From Cyanophora paradoxa (Eukaryota; Glaucocystophyceae; Cyanophorales; Cyanophoraceae), in NCBI GenBank assembly GCA_004431415.1, contig QPMI01000078.1, positions 183,455 through 247,454 of the forward strand: 64,000 nucleotides of DNA. The letters run 5' to 3'. Position 1 is the first letter of the stretch; each line of letters opens with the position of its first letter. The notes beneath the pieces are model-generated. The model was given only the letters and a program-made list of their open reading frames with translations, ran no database searches and was not told the origin of the DNA. Of this stretch, positions 1-10,200 are shown in pieces. The translations under genes were made by a program, and so were the position numbers.

Positions 1-528
1 GCTGCGAAGCCGGCGGCGGCGGCTGCTCGCCCTCCGCCGCCGCCGCGGAAGGCGCCTTGGCGGCATCCGGCGCCTCCTCCGCCCCCGCCTCGTCGCCCTC
101 GCTGCCGCTGCGGGCGTCGGCGGCGGCGGCGGCCTCGGCGGCCTCCTGGTCGGCATCGGCGCCCTTGCGGCCGATGAAGCGCGCCAGCCGCTCCGTGTCA
201 CGCAGCGGCGCGCGCGCGCGCGCGCTCCCGGGCCTCAGCGGACGACGGGCGGGAGCGAGGAGCGTTCTGTTACCTTGACGTAGCACTGGAGGAGCAGCGT
301 GGTGTGCTCGCCTGATGCTCCTTTGCACAGGTGAAGCGTCTCCAGGAACTTGGTGAGGTTCTCGATTTGCGCATGCCGCGGCGCGCGCCCACACGGGTGA
401 CGTTAGATGGGAGGGGGCGGGCCCGGCTGCGGCGCGCGCCTTGCCGCGCCGCCGTAGATCAGGCGGCGGATGACGCGGGACGACTCGCCGTGCGGGATCG
501 GCGGGCCAGCGGGGCCCGCCCCCGCCCA
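1..528 (-). pseudogene. VPS11: VPS11 fragment (exons 8-10 remnant), left copy
   Basis: Leftward fragment matching the middle of the VPS11 gene at 9134-9746. It contains the part of exon 10 encoding the start of the LRDTERLARFIGRKG helix (around 170-210), exon 9 (the HTTLLL-type stretch, about 275-370) and part of exon 8 (RVIRRL, about 440-500). Homology stops near 528, after which unrelated sequence begins. It has no start, no propeller and no RING domain, and exon 9 carries several changes relative to the full copy, so it is almost certainly non-functional. From 158 on it is the same as 5618-5988, which places it at the head of the duplicated unit. The fragment runs off the left edge of the window, so more VPS11-derived sequence probably lies outside. 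Confidence 0.75.
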
Positions 529-1083
529 AATGCAGATGGAGATCATGATACAGGCGCAGCTTAGCGCCAGCGCAGCATGTGCGCAAGCATTTAATGCGCA
601 TCGAAGCGCATGCAAAATGCACCGGCCCCCCAAACGGCAAGAAGTCGACGCGCTAAAAGCTTAAATTTCGATCACTCGGTTCGCGTTCAGCCGCGTTCGC
701 GAAGCCTGCGTCGTTTTCTGGGCCGGGGATGCCAACGGTGGCGATTGCGCCCTACCCCGGTGCCACTTTTGCCCCGGCGAATGCGCTTTACCCCCGGTTG
801 CAAAAAAACGCGGTGAAGGGAGACCAGCTGGCATGAGTGAAGGGCATGGCTGCACCGTGCTTACTGCGCAGTGAAACGCATCACACTCGGCGCCAGACCT
901 TCGCCGTCCGGTACGTGCAGCCCTGACCGGTGCGCTCCGCCCGCCCGCGGCGCTTGGCATGCGCGTGCGATGGAGCTCATCGTTCGAGCAGGCCAGCCGC
1001 GACCTCGCGGATCGCGGCATCGCTGCGTTCGCGGCATCGCCGCGCTCTCAGATCTTCTCCTCTTCTCCACCAAGCTAATCAGC
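529..1083. other. 5' flank of small membrane-protein gene
   Basis: No convincing gene. Base composition drops slightly compared with the VPS11 exons. The same sequence recurs at 5989-6543. It presumably contains the promoter of the small gene that starts at 1084. Confidence 0.4.
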
Positions 1084-1546
1084 CATGGCTTCCCAGGTGC
1101 GTCGCCAGGGCCTCGCAGCGTCCGCATACATGCGTGAACGAATCGCCGCAGGATCGGAGCATTCGTGACGACTCCATCAAGGTGCGCGACAAGGTGCGCG
1201 GCGATCTTCTTCAAGTCGACGAGCTCGAGATGTTTTCCGCACGCGCTTTCTCGTCCGAGACGGACGCCAAGATCGGAGGTGAGTGCTGACGCCGACCCCT
1301 CCACCACTTTCGTTGACGTTGTCGTGCGCAGCCTTGGCTGAGAGTTTGACCAAAGACGTATCCCAGGCCACGAAGAGCTTCGACCAGGCCACGAAGAGCT
1401 TCGACCAAGTCTGCAAAGACGTCGGCCTGGGCGCGAAGGCGCTTGGATTCGGCTTTGGAGTCGGCTCCTTCCTCGTCGGGGCCGGTGTGTTTATTCTAAG
1501 CGTCCGCCGCGGCCGTGTCCCACCGAGCGTCTCCGGCTTCGGGTGA
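1084..1546 (+). CDS. Small single-pass membrane protein, copy 1
   Basis: Three exons: 1084-1095, about 1151-1280 and 1332-1546. The introns begin GTGCGT and GTGAGT and both end in CAG; phases agree and give about 117 residues. The N-terminal half is charged (RDDSIKVRDKVRGDLLQ), followed by an amphipathic stretch holding a perfect 7-residue duplication, ATKSFDQ twice, encoded by two nearly identical 21-bp units at 1367-1408. A glycine-rich hydrophobic segment of about 20 residues (FGFGVGSFLVGAGVFIL) follows, then a short basic tail (RRGR). This suggests a tail-anchored or one-pass protein with a cytosolic helix. I do not recognise a family. The gene lies between two VPS11 pieces and is duplicated with them; the 6544-7006 copy differs by one residue (Ala to Val). 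The intron structure and near-perfect conservation favour a real gene, but the product is unknown. Confidence 0.6.
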
Positions 1547-1829
1547 GCTTATCGTCTGGCTCCGTGGTAGTGCCCTGTTGCTGAGCTCTTTCGCAGCAAT
1601 GTTCCATCGCGTGTGTGACGCGCATGCTCTAGATCTTCAACGGCGCACGTGCACGCAGCAAATTAGAGAGTTAACAGAGTCTCTCAGAGTATGTAGACAA
1701 GCGAATTAGAGAGTTAACAGCATGTGCTTGTTGCTTCTGTGGGTTTTGTGCGAATCCGCCAGCTGCAGTGTGCATGTGCATGTGACGCCGTGGCACGGTC
1801 CGTGCTTCTGGATCGTTCCGAAGTTTGGG
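1547..1829. other. Convergent 3' region with short direct repeats
   Basis: Spacer between the small membrane-protein gene (+) and the VPS11 3' end (-). The 16-base string AATTAGAGAGTTAACA occurs twice about 43 bp apart (near 1661 and 1704), and again in the second unit (near 7121 and 7164). No gene seen. Confidence 0.5.
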
Positions 1830-4800
1830 CTAGGCGGAGCTCGAGGGGGCGGGGAGGGGCCCGGCGCGGGCGTGGGCGAGGAATTCGGGGATGAGGCGGA
1901 AGCCGTCCTCCCGCGGGGCCGCCCGCCCCAGCTCCGCCAGCAGCTCGCGGTGCCGCTCGGAGGAGGGCGCCGCCTCCAGCCGCCCCCGCACCGCCTCCAG
2001 CTGCCGCCAGGCCGGCAGGCAGAGCGGGCACTCGCCCCCGCTCGGCGCCCGCTCGAGGCAGCGCCCGTGGTACGCGTGCCCGCAGCCGAAGTGCGAGGCC
2101 GGCAGGTCCAGCGGCGACGCGCACGCCGCGCACTTCGACGACTGGCGGGGGGGTACTGCGTCAGGGCTGGGGGGGGGGGTGGGAAGAGGGGGTAGGCGCG
2201 CCTGGTGGATCTCGGCGGAGGAGCGGAGGCGGTCGATGCCGGCGCGGGCGCGGGCGGTGCGCTGCCGGAGGGCCTCGGCGGCCGCCCCCTCGGCCTCGGC
2301 CACCTCGCGGCCCCAGGCGAGGGTCTTGGAGAGGTACCCCCGCACGTCCCGAGGGTGAGGCCGCCCTCGCCGCCCTCGGCCGCGCCGGCGGCGAGGGCGC
2401 GGAAGACAAGGAGCGGGGAGAGCGCGCCCGTCGCCTCCACGGCGTCCAGGGCGCGCGCGAGGTGCCCCGGGAAGCGCCGCGCGTTGCGGGCGAAGAAGCG
2501 CAGCGCGGCGCCCCAGGCGTGGGGGTCCGGGGCGGGGGCCCCCGGGGCGGGGCGGCGCAGGCGGCGAGGACGGCGTCGGCGTCGCCGGCCTCGACGTGGA
2601 GCCGCAGCAGCTCCCGGCGCTGGCCCAGGCGGCCCAGCAGCGCCACCAGGCCCGGCCGGAAGGCGAAGGCGTGGCAGAGGAGCAGCCCGTGGTGCGGGTC
2701 GAGGCCCGAGGCCGGCGCCTCCTCCGCCATGCGCGCCGCCCGCGCCCGCGCCCCCTCCGAGTCCTCCTGCAGCAGGCACTCGAAGAGCGCGTTCGCCACG
2801 CGCGCGGGGGGCGGCCCCGCGGCGGCGGCGGCGGAGGCCTCGAGGAACGAGAGGAGCTCCGCGCCGTGCTCGGGGCCGAAGAGGGGCAGGAACGGCTCCG
2901 GGTCCGCCCGCTGCCGCCGCGACGGCGCCGGCGGGGTCGCCAGCGCCGGCGGGAGGGCCCGGCTCGAGACGGGGCGCGAGGAGGAGGAGCCGGAGGGGCG
3001 GCCGGCGGCCGGGCGGGGAGGGGCGAGGAGGCGCCCGAGGGGCCGCCGAGGGCGCTGGCGGGGGCCGGGGCGGCAGGGCGGCGGCGAAGTTGCTGCGGGC
3101 GGCGTCAGGCGCGCGGGAGCGGGCGGGCCGGGACGGCACAGAGCCCGCCGCGCATGCGCACCCGAGACGAGGTCGACCAGGAGGCCCGTCGCCTCCGCCG
3201 GCAGCTGCCGCAGGAGCTCCCGCCGAACCTGCGCCGCCGTCGGCCGGCGCGGCGCGGAGCGGAGCGCTTTGCGGGGCGGGGCTGAAGAGGCGCACTGGAG
3301 GGCGTGGGCGAGGGCGGCGTCGAAGGGGAGGCGCCGGAGGTGGGCGAGGGCGGCGGCCGCGTCGCGCAGCTCCTCGAGCTGGATCCGCAGGTAGGCGGCG
3401 TGCAGGCCGTGGCGCCGGGCCAGGTAGAGCGCGTGGCTGTGCAGGCCGGCCGCCGAGCACGCCGCGATCGCCGCGCGCACGTCGAACGAGTGCCGCGCGG
3501 CCCCCTTCTCCTTCTCCTTCTCGGCCTGCGCCGCCGGTGAGGCGCGGGCGTGAAGCGGGGACAGAGAGGCACGCGGGGCGGACTTCGAGGTCCGACTTGC
3601 GGCCGGACTTGCGGCCCGGGCGCTCCCGCGAGCCGCTGCGGCGCGGCGCGAGCCGCCTCCGCGAGCGCTGCGAAGCCGGCGGCGGCGGCTGCTCGCCCTC
3701 CGCCGCCGCCGCGGACGGCGCCTCGCCGCCCTCGGTCGCCTCCTCCGCCCCCGCCTCATCGCCCTCGCTGCCGCTGCGGGCGTCGGCCTCGGGGGCGGCC
3801 TCGGCGGCCTCCTGGTCGTCGTCGGCCCCCTTGCGGCCGATGAAGCGCGCCAGCCGCTCCGTGTCACGCAGCTGCGCGCGGGCGCGCGCCCGGGCCTCAG
3901 CGAACGACGGGCGGGGGGCGAGTAGCTTTCTCTTGCCTTGACGTAGCACTGGAGGAGGAGCGTGGTGTGCTCTCCCGAGGCCCCCTTGCACAGGTGCAGC
4001 GTCTCCAAGAACTTCTCGAGGTGCTCGATCTGCCGGTTGGATACACGCGCGCGAAGTTAGATGAGATGAGTCAGATGGGAGGGGGCGGGCCGAGCTGGAG
4101 ATTGCGGCGCGCCTTGCCACCGTCGACCAGGCGCCGGATGACGCGGGACGACTCGCCGTGCGGGATCGGGGGGCCGGCGGGGCGCGCCCCCGGCTGGCCG
4201 GCGTCCCCCTGGGGGTACCGCTGCGCCGCCTGCGCGGCGTGCTGGTAGAGTGCGAGGGACCACTGCTGCGCCGCGCCGTCCAGTCGCCCGTCCTGCCGGC
4301 GGCGCGTCGGGGCGGCGCAGAGCGGCGGAGCGGGCCCGGGGCGGCGGGGCGGAGCGGCGGGGAGGCGGTGGCCGCGCACTCAAGGGGAAGGGGGAGGGGG
4401 GGGGGGGGAGAGGGGGGGGGGGAATCGCACTCGGAGAGGTGGTCCCCGAATTTGCGGTGGACGGCGGCGAGGAGGGCCGGCGGGGCGCCGTGCGTGCGAG
4501 CCACCGCCAGCGCCGTCGAGTACTGGTGCGCTGCCCCACCGCCCGCCCGCGCCCGTTCGCTCGCTCGCGATTGCGTCGCCGGCGGGCGGGAGGGAGGGAG
4601 GGGGGGGTACCGTCGTAGAGGATGTGGAGCTTGTCCGTGAGACTGACCTCCGTCAGGCGGATCACCTGAGGCGCGAGGCGAACGCTCAGGCGCCTGGGCG
4701 GGGCGGAGGGGCGGGGCGGAGGGGCGGGCCCTGAGGTCGCGGAGGACGAGGAAGACGCGGCCCCAGGCGGCGACGACGAAGCGGATGCGCGCCGGCAGCT

Positions 4801-5340
4801 CCGCCTCGAACGCCACCACTGCCGTACCCCCCGCCCGGCGCCCGCCCGTCAGCCCGTCAGCCCTCAGCCGCTAGCTTTTTTTTCTTCTTCGCGGCTTCAG
4901 CTTCGCCGCACCGTGGCTCGCCACGTCGTAGACCCGAACCACGTCCGGCGGGCCTGCGCACACACAAGCGCGCGCGCCTCTGAGCGACAGCGAGGGCGCC
5001 GGGCTGCCCTTGCTAAAGGGAGGAGAGGGGCGCACCCGCGTCGTCGCCGCTGCCGGCGTCCTCCGGGGCGGGCGGGGCCGCCCCGGGCTCGGCGCCGGGG
5101 CCGGGCTCCTCCGGCCGCCCGCGCATGACCGTCACCAGGTAGTTCCTGTGCCAGGCGAGGTACCTAAAGCGAGGCGCGCTCAGATTAGTGCTCAGATCAG
5201 ATGGGAGGCCGGCGGGGCGCACCGCTTGGTGCCAGGGAATGCGTAGCATGGCCCCCGGTCGTCTGGCTGGTACACGTACAGCGCCTCTTCCCTGCACAAA
5301 GCTCAGGCCCGGTCCAAAGGGGACGGAATGGGGTCAAAAA

Positions 5341-5372
<32 letters not shown>
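5341..5372. repeat. Poly-G run of 32 bases
   Basis: Uninterrupted G32 on the + strand inside intron 1 of the truncated VPS11 copy. The matching intron in the other copy (10846-10915) has only short GGGC repeats, so the run expanded in one copy or is an assembly artefact. Confidence 0.8.
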
Positions 5373-5600
5373 CGGGCCTGCCGAGGGCGTAGTCGGGGCT
5401 GGCGTCGCCCATGAGGGTGGCGCAGTTGGGCGGGGCCCCGGGCTCCTGCACGTAGACGCGGCGCGCGTCCGCGGGCCCCAGGCTGTAGCTCGCGATGGCC
5501 CGCCGTGTGACGACGTAGAGGGTGCCCCGGCGCGCGCCGGCGGGCGTACCCCCCAGCGAGGCGCTGGAGGAGGGGGCGGAGGGCGTGGAGGGGGCGGCGG

Positions 5601-5617
5601 TCGTCATCGTCGTCGTC
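5601..5617. other. Tandem-duplication junction
   Basis: To the left, sequence matches VPS11 exon 1 (as at 11121-11140); to the right it matches exon 10 (as at 9283 onward) and is the same as 158 onward. The short TCGTC/CGTCG-rich stretch between them is a plausible microhomology. The join is out of frame for VPS11. Confidence 0.75.
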
Positions 5618-5988
5618 GGCGCCCTTGCGGCCGATGAAGCGCGCCAGCCGCTCCGTGTCACGCAGCGGCGCGCGCGCGCGCGCGCTCCCGGGCCTCAGCG
5701 GACGACGGGCGGGAGCGAGGAGCGTTCTGTTACCTTGACGTAGCACTGGAGGAGCAGCGTGGTGTGCTCGCCTGATGCTCCTTTGCACAGGTGAAGCGTC
5801 TCCAGGAACTTGGTGAGGTTCTCGATTTGCGCATGCCGCGGCGCGCGCCCACACGGGTGACGTTAGATGGGAGGGGGCGGGCCCGGCTGCGGCGCGCGCC
5901 TTGCCGCGCCGCCGTAGATCAGGCGGCGGATGACGCGGGACGACTCGCCGTGCGGGATCGGCGGGCCAGCGGGGCCCGCCCCCGCCCA
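5618..5988 (-). pseudogene. VPS11: VPS11 fragment (exons 8-10 remnant), middle copy
   Basis: Same as 158-528: pieces of VPS11 exons 10, 9 and 8 without start or end. It is joined at 5601-5617 to the exon-1 part of the truncated VPS11 copy, so leftward transcription through it would give a scrambled exon order (8-9-10 then 1-2-3 onward) with the frame broken at the join. Confidence 0.75.
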
Positions 5989-6543
5989 AATGCAGATGGA
6001 GATCATGATACAGGCGCAGCTTAGCGCCAGCGCAGCATGTGCGCAAGCATTTAATGCGCATCGAAGCGCATGCAAAATGCACCGGCCCCCCAAACGGCAA
6101 GAAGTCGACGCGCTAAAAGCTTAAATTTCGATCACTCGGTTCGCGTTCAGCCGCGTTCGCGAAGCCTGCGTCGTTTTCTGGGCCGGGGATGCCAACGGTG
6201 GCGATTGCGCCCTACCCCGGTGCCACTTTTGCCCCGGCGAATGCGCTTTACCCCCGGTTGCAAAAAAACGCGGTGAAGGGAGACCAGCTGGCATGAGTGA
6301 AGGGCATGGCTGCACCGTGCTTACTGCGCAGTGAAACGCATCACACTCGGCGCCAGACCTTCGCCGTCCGGTACGTGCAGCCCTGACCGGTGCGCTCCGC
6401 CCGCCCGCGGCGCTTGGCATGCGCGTGCGATGGAGCTCATCGTTCGAGCAGGCCAGCCGCGACCTCGCGGATCGCGGCATCGCTGCGTTCGCGGCATCGC
6501 CGCGCTCTCAGATCTTCTCCTCTTCTCCACCAAGCTAATCAGC

Positions 6544-7006
6544 CATGGCTTCCCAGGTGCGTCGCCAGGGCCTCGCAGCGTCCGCATACATGCGTGAACG
6601 AATCGCCGCAGGATCGGAGCATTCGTGACGACTCCATCAAGGTGCGCGACAAGGTGCGCGGCGATCTTCTTCAAGTCGACGAGCTCGAGATGTTTTCCGC
6701 ACGCGTTTTCTCGTCCGAGACGGACGCCAAGATCGGAGGTGAGTGCTGACGCCGACCCCTCCACCACTTTCGTTGACGTTGTCGTGCGCAGCCTTGGCTG
6801 AGAGTTTGACCAAAGACGTATCCCAGGCCACGAAGAGCTTCGACCAGGCCACGAAGAGCTTCGACCAAGTCTGCAAAGACGTCGGCCTGGGCGCGAAGGC
6901 GCTTGGATTCGGCTTTGGAGTCGGCTCCTTCCTCGTCGGGGCCGGTGTGTTTATTCTAAGCGTCCGCCGCGGCCGTGTCCCACCGAGCGTCTCCGGCTTC
7001 GGGTGA
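6544..7006 (+). CDS. Small single-pass membrane protein, copy 2
   Basis: Second copy of the gene at 1084-1546 with the same three-exon structure (6544-6555, about 6611-6740, 6792-7006). The only coding change noticed is Ala to Val in the SARAFSS stretch (base 6706). It keeps the 7-residue duplication ATKSFDQ and the glycine-rich membrane segment near the C-terminus. It lies convergent with the full VPS11 gene, whose stop codon is 284 bp away. Function unknown. Near-identity of the two copies indicates a recent duplication or gene conversion. Confidence 0.6.
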
Positions 7007-7289
7007 GCTTATCGTCTGGCTCCGTGGTAGTGCCCTGTTGCTGAGCTCTTTCGCAGCAATGTTCCATCGCGTGTGTGACGCGCATGCTCTAGATCTTCAA
7101 CGGCGCACGTGCACGCAGCAAATTAGAGAGTTAACAGAGTCTCTCAGAGTATGTAGACAAGCGAATTAGAGAGTTAACAGCATGTGCTTGTTGCTTCTGT
7201 GGGTTTTGTGCGAATCCGCCAGCTGCAGTGTGCATGTGCATGTGACGCCGTGGCACGGTCCGTGCTTCTGGATCGTTCCGAAGTTTGGG

Positions 7290-10200
7290 CTAGGCGGAGC
7301 TCGAGGGGGCGGGGAGGGGCCCGGCGCGGGCGTGGGCGAGGAATTCGGGGATGAGGCGGAAGCCGTCCTCCCGCGGGGCCGCCCGCCCCAGCTCCGCCAG
7401 CAGCTCGCGGTGCCGCTCGGAGGAGGGCGCCGCCTCCAGCCGCCCCCGCACCGCCTCCAGCTGCCGCCAGGCCGGCAGGCAGAGCGGGCACTCGCCCCCG
7501 CTCGGCGCCCGCTCGAGGCAGCGCCCGTGGTACGCGTGCCCGCAGCCGAAGTGCGAGGCCGGCAGGTCCAGCGGCGACGCGCACGCCGCGCACTTCGACG
7601 ACTGGCGGGGGGTACTGCGTCAGGGCTGGGGGGGGGGGGGAAGAGGGGGTAGGCGCGCCTGGTGGATCTCGGCGGAGGAGCGGAGGCGGTCGATGCCGGC
7701 GCGGGCGCGGGCGGTGCGCTGCCGGAGGGCCTCGGCGGCCGCCCCCTCGGCCTCGGCCACCTCGCGGCCCCAGGCGAGGGTCTTGGAGAGGTACCCCCGC
7801 ACGTCCCCGAGGGTGAGGCCGCCCTCGCCGCCCTCGGCCGCGCCGGCGGCGAGGGCGCGGAAGACAAGGAGCGGGGAGAGCGCGCCCGTCGCCTCCACGG
7901 CGTCCAGGGCGCGCGCGAGGTGCCCCGGGAAGCGCCGCGCGTTGCGGGCGAAGAAGCGCAGCGCGGCGCCCCAGGCGTGGGGGTCCGGGGCGGGGCCCCC
8001 GGGGCGGGGCGGCGCAGGCGGCGAGGACGGCGTCGGCGTCGCCGGCCTCGACGTGGAGCCGCAGCAGCTCCCGGCGCTGGCCCAGGCGGCCCAGCAGCGC
8101 CACCAGGCCCGGCCGGAAGGCGAAGGCGTGGCAGAGGAGCAGCCCGTGGTGCGGGTCGAGGCCCGAGGCCGGCGCCTCCTCCGCCATGCGCGCCGCCCGC
8201 GCCCGCGCCCCCTCCGAGCCCTCCTGCAGCAGGCACTCGAAGAGCGCGTTCGCCACGCGCGCGGGGGCGGCCCCGCGGCGGCCGCCGCCGCCGCCTCGAG
8301 GAACGAGAGGAGCTCCGCGCCGTGCTCGGGGCCGAAGAGGGGCAGGAACGGCTCCGGGTCCGCCCGCTGCCGCCGCGACGGCGCCGGCGGGGTCGCCAGC
8401 GCCGGCGGGAGGGCCCGGCTCGAGACGGGGCGCGAGGAGGAGGAGCCGGAGGGGCGGCCGGCGGCCGGGGCGGGAGGGGCGAGGAGGCGCCCGAGGGGCC
8501 GCCGAGGGCGCTGGCGGGGCCGGGGCGGCAGGGCGGCGGCGAAGTTGCTGCGGGCGGCGTCAGGCGCGCGGGAGCGGGGCGGGCCGGGACGGCACAGAGC
8601 CCGCCGCGCATGCGCACCCCGAGACGAGGTCGACCAGGAGGCCCGTCGCCTCCGCCGGCAGCTGCCGCAGGAGCTCCCGCCCGAACCTGCGCCGCCGTCG
8701 GCCGGCGCGGCGCGGAGCGGAGCGCTTTGCGGGGCGGGGCTGAAGAGGCGCACTGGAGGGCGTGGGCGAGGGCGGCGTCGAAGGGGAGGCGCCGGAGGTG
8801 GGCGAGAGCGGCGGCCGCGTCGCGCAGCTCCTCGAGCTGGATCCGCAGGTAGGCGGCGTGCAGGCCGTGCCGCCGGGCCAGGTAGAGCGCGTGGCTGTGC
8901 AGGCCGGCCGCCGAGCACGCCGCGATCGCCGCGCGCACGTCGAACGAGTGCCGCGCGGCCCCCTTCTCCTTCTCCTTCTCCTTCTCCTTCTCCGCCTGCG
9001 CCGCCGATGAGGCGCGGGCGTGAAGGGGCGACGGGCACGCCGGGCGGACCTCGAGTTCAGACTTGCGGCCGGACTTGCGGCCCGGGCGCTCGGGCGAGCC
9101 GCTGCGGCGCGGCGCGAGCCGCCTCCGCGAGCGCTGCGAAGCCGGCGGCGGCTGCTGCTCGCCCTCCGCCGCCGCCGCGGAAGGCGCCTCGGCGGCATCC
9201 GGCGCCTCCTCCGCCCCCGCCTCTTCGCCCTCGCTGCCGCTGCGGGCGTCGGCCTCGGCGGCGGCCTGGGCGGCCTCCTGGTCGTCGTCGGCGCCCTTGC
9301 GGCCGATGAAGCGCGCCAGCCGCTCCGTGTCACGCAGCTGCGCGCGGGCGCGCGCCCGGGCCTCAGCGGACGACGGGCGGGGGGCGAGGAGCTTTCTCTT
9401 GCCTTGACGTAGCATTGGAGGAGGAGCGTGGTGTGCTCTCCCGAGGCCCCCTTGCACAGGTGCAGCGTCTCCAGGAACTTGGCGAGGTGCTCGATCTGCC
9501 GGTCAGATGCGAAGTTAGAGGAGCTAGATGGGAGGGGGCGGGCCCAGCTGGAGATTGCGGCGCGCCTTGCCACCGTCGACCAGGCGCCGGATGACGCGGG
9601 ACGACTCGCCGTGCGGGATCGGGGGGCCGGCGGGGCGCGCCCCCGGCTGGCCCGCGTCCCCCTGGGGGTACCGCTGCGCCGCCTGCGCGGCGTGCTGGTA
9701 GAGTGCGAGGGACCACTGCTGCGCCGCTCCGTCCCAGTCGCCCGTCCTGCCCGGCGGCGCGTCGGGTCGGCGCAGAGCGGCGGAGCGGGCCCGGGGCGGC
9801 GGGGCGGAGCGGCGGGGAGGCGGTGGCCGCGCACTCTGAGAGGAAGGATAGCCTAAGGTGTCCTCTATCAACTAGGCCTGGTCATCCAATCCCTAAGCCA
9901 AATCCCTGATTTATCAACTAGGTGTTTATCAAAGGCCGAAGCCATCTAAGCCACCTTGGGCTATCTCTCGGCGGGGGAGGCGGTGGCCGCGCACTCTGAG
10001 AGGTGGTCCCCGAATTTGCGGTGGACGGCTGCGAGGAGCGCCGGCGCGGCGCCGTGCGTGCGCGCCACCGCCAGCGCCGTCGAGTACTGGTGCGCTGCCC
10101 CACCGCCCCCCCCTCGCTCGCTCGCTCGCTCGCGATTGCGTCGCCGGCGGGCGGGAGGGAGGGAGGGGTACCGCCGTAAAGGATGTGGAGCTTGTCCGCG

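Larger units (their letters stand above)
158..5617. repeat. Tandem duplication, unit 1 (about 5.46 kb)
   Basis: Directly repeated with unit 2 at 5618-11125. From 158 to about 2150 the two units align at a constant offset of 5460 with one substitution noticed (C at 1246 versus T at 6706). From 2150 on there are many 1-base indels and scattered substitutions. The unit contains a VPS11 fragment, the small membrane-protein gene, and VPS11 from its C-terminus up to the middle of exon 1. The junction with unit 2 lies at 5601-5617, where VPS11 exon 1 is joined to exon 10 of the next fragment. Confidence 0.85.
1830..5617 (-). pseudogene. VPS11: VPS11, 5'-truncated second copy
   Basis: Leftward copy of VPS11 that begins inside exon 1 (end of the beta-propeller) at the duplication junction and runs to the stop codon at 1830-1832. 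It keeps the central helical repeats (SHALYLARRHG, YLRIQLEEL), the ADPEPFLPLFG region and a C-terminal RING-H2 (CAAC, CGHAYHGRC, CPLC). It lacks the start and most of the N-terminal propeller. Single-base differences break the frame at several points: around 2350 (one C lost before the RGYLSKTLAWG helix), around 2530-2545 (a G/C run) and around 3225 (one G lost at a splice acceptor). Some of these regions are intact in the other copy, and the reverse is also seen. Intron 1 contains a 32-base G run. Probably a pseudogene; sequence errors could exaggerate the damage. Confidence 0.75.

Noticed and set aside
331-664. Short overlapping frames duplicated at 5791-6124
   Set aside because: They are duplicated only because the whole unit is; they overlap VPS11 fragment exons out of frame and have no coding character.
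2205-3941. Rightward open frame of 578 codons opposite VPS11
   Set aside because: Gly/Arg/Ala-only composition and its position antisense to conserved VPS11 exons mark it as a shadow frame; the same region in the other copy breaks differently.
8940-9000. EK repeat as a possible separate low-complexity gene
   Set aside because: It is in frame with VPS11 solenoid exons on both sides, and copy number differs between the two VPS11 copies as expected for a coding microsatellite.
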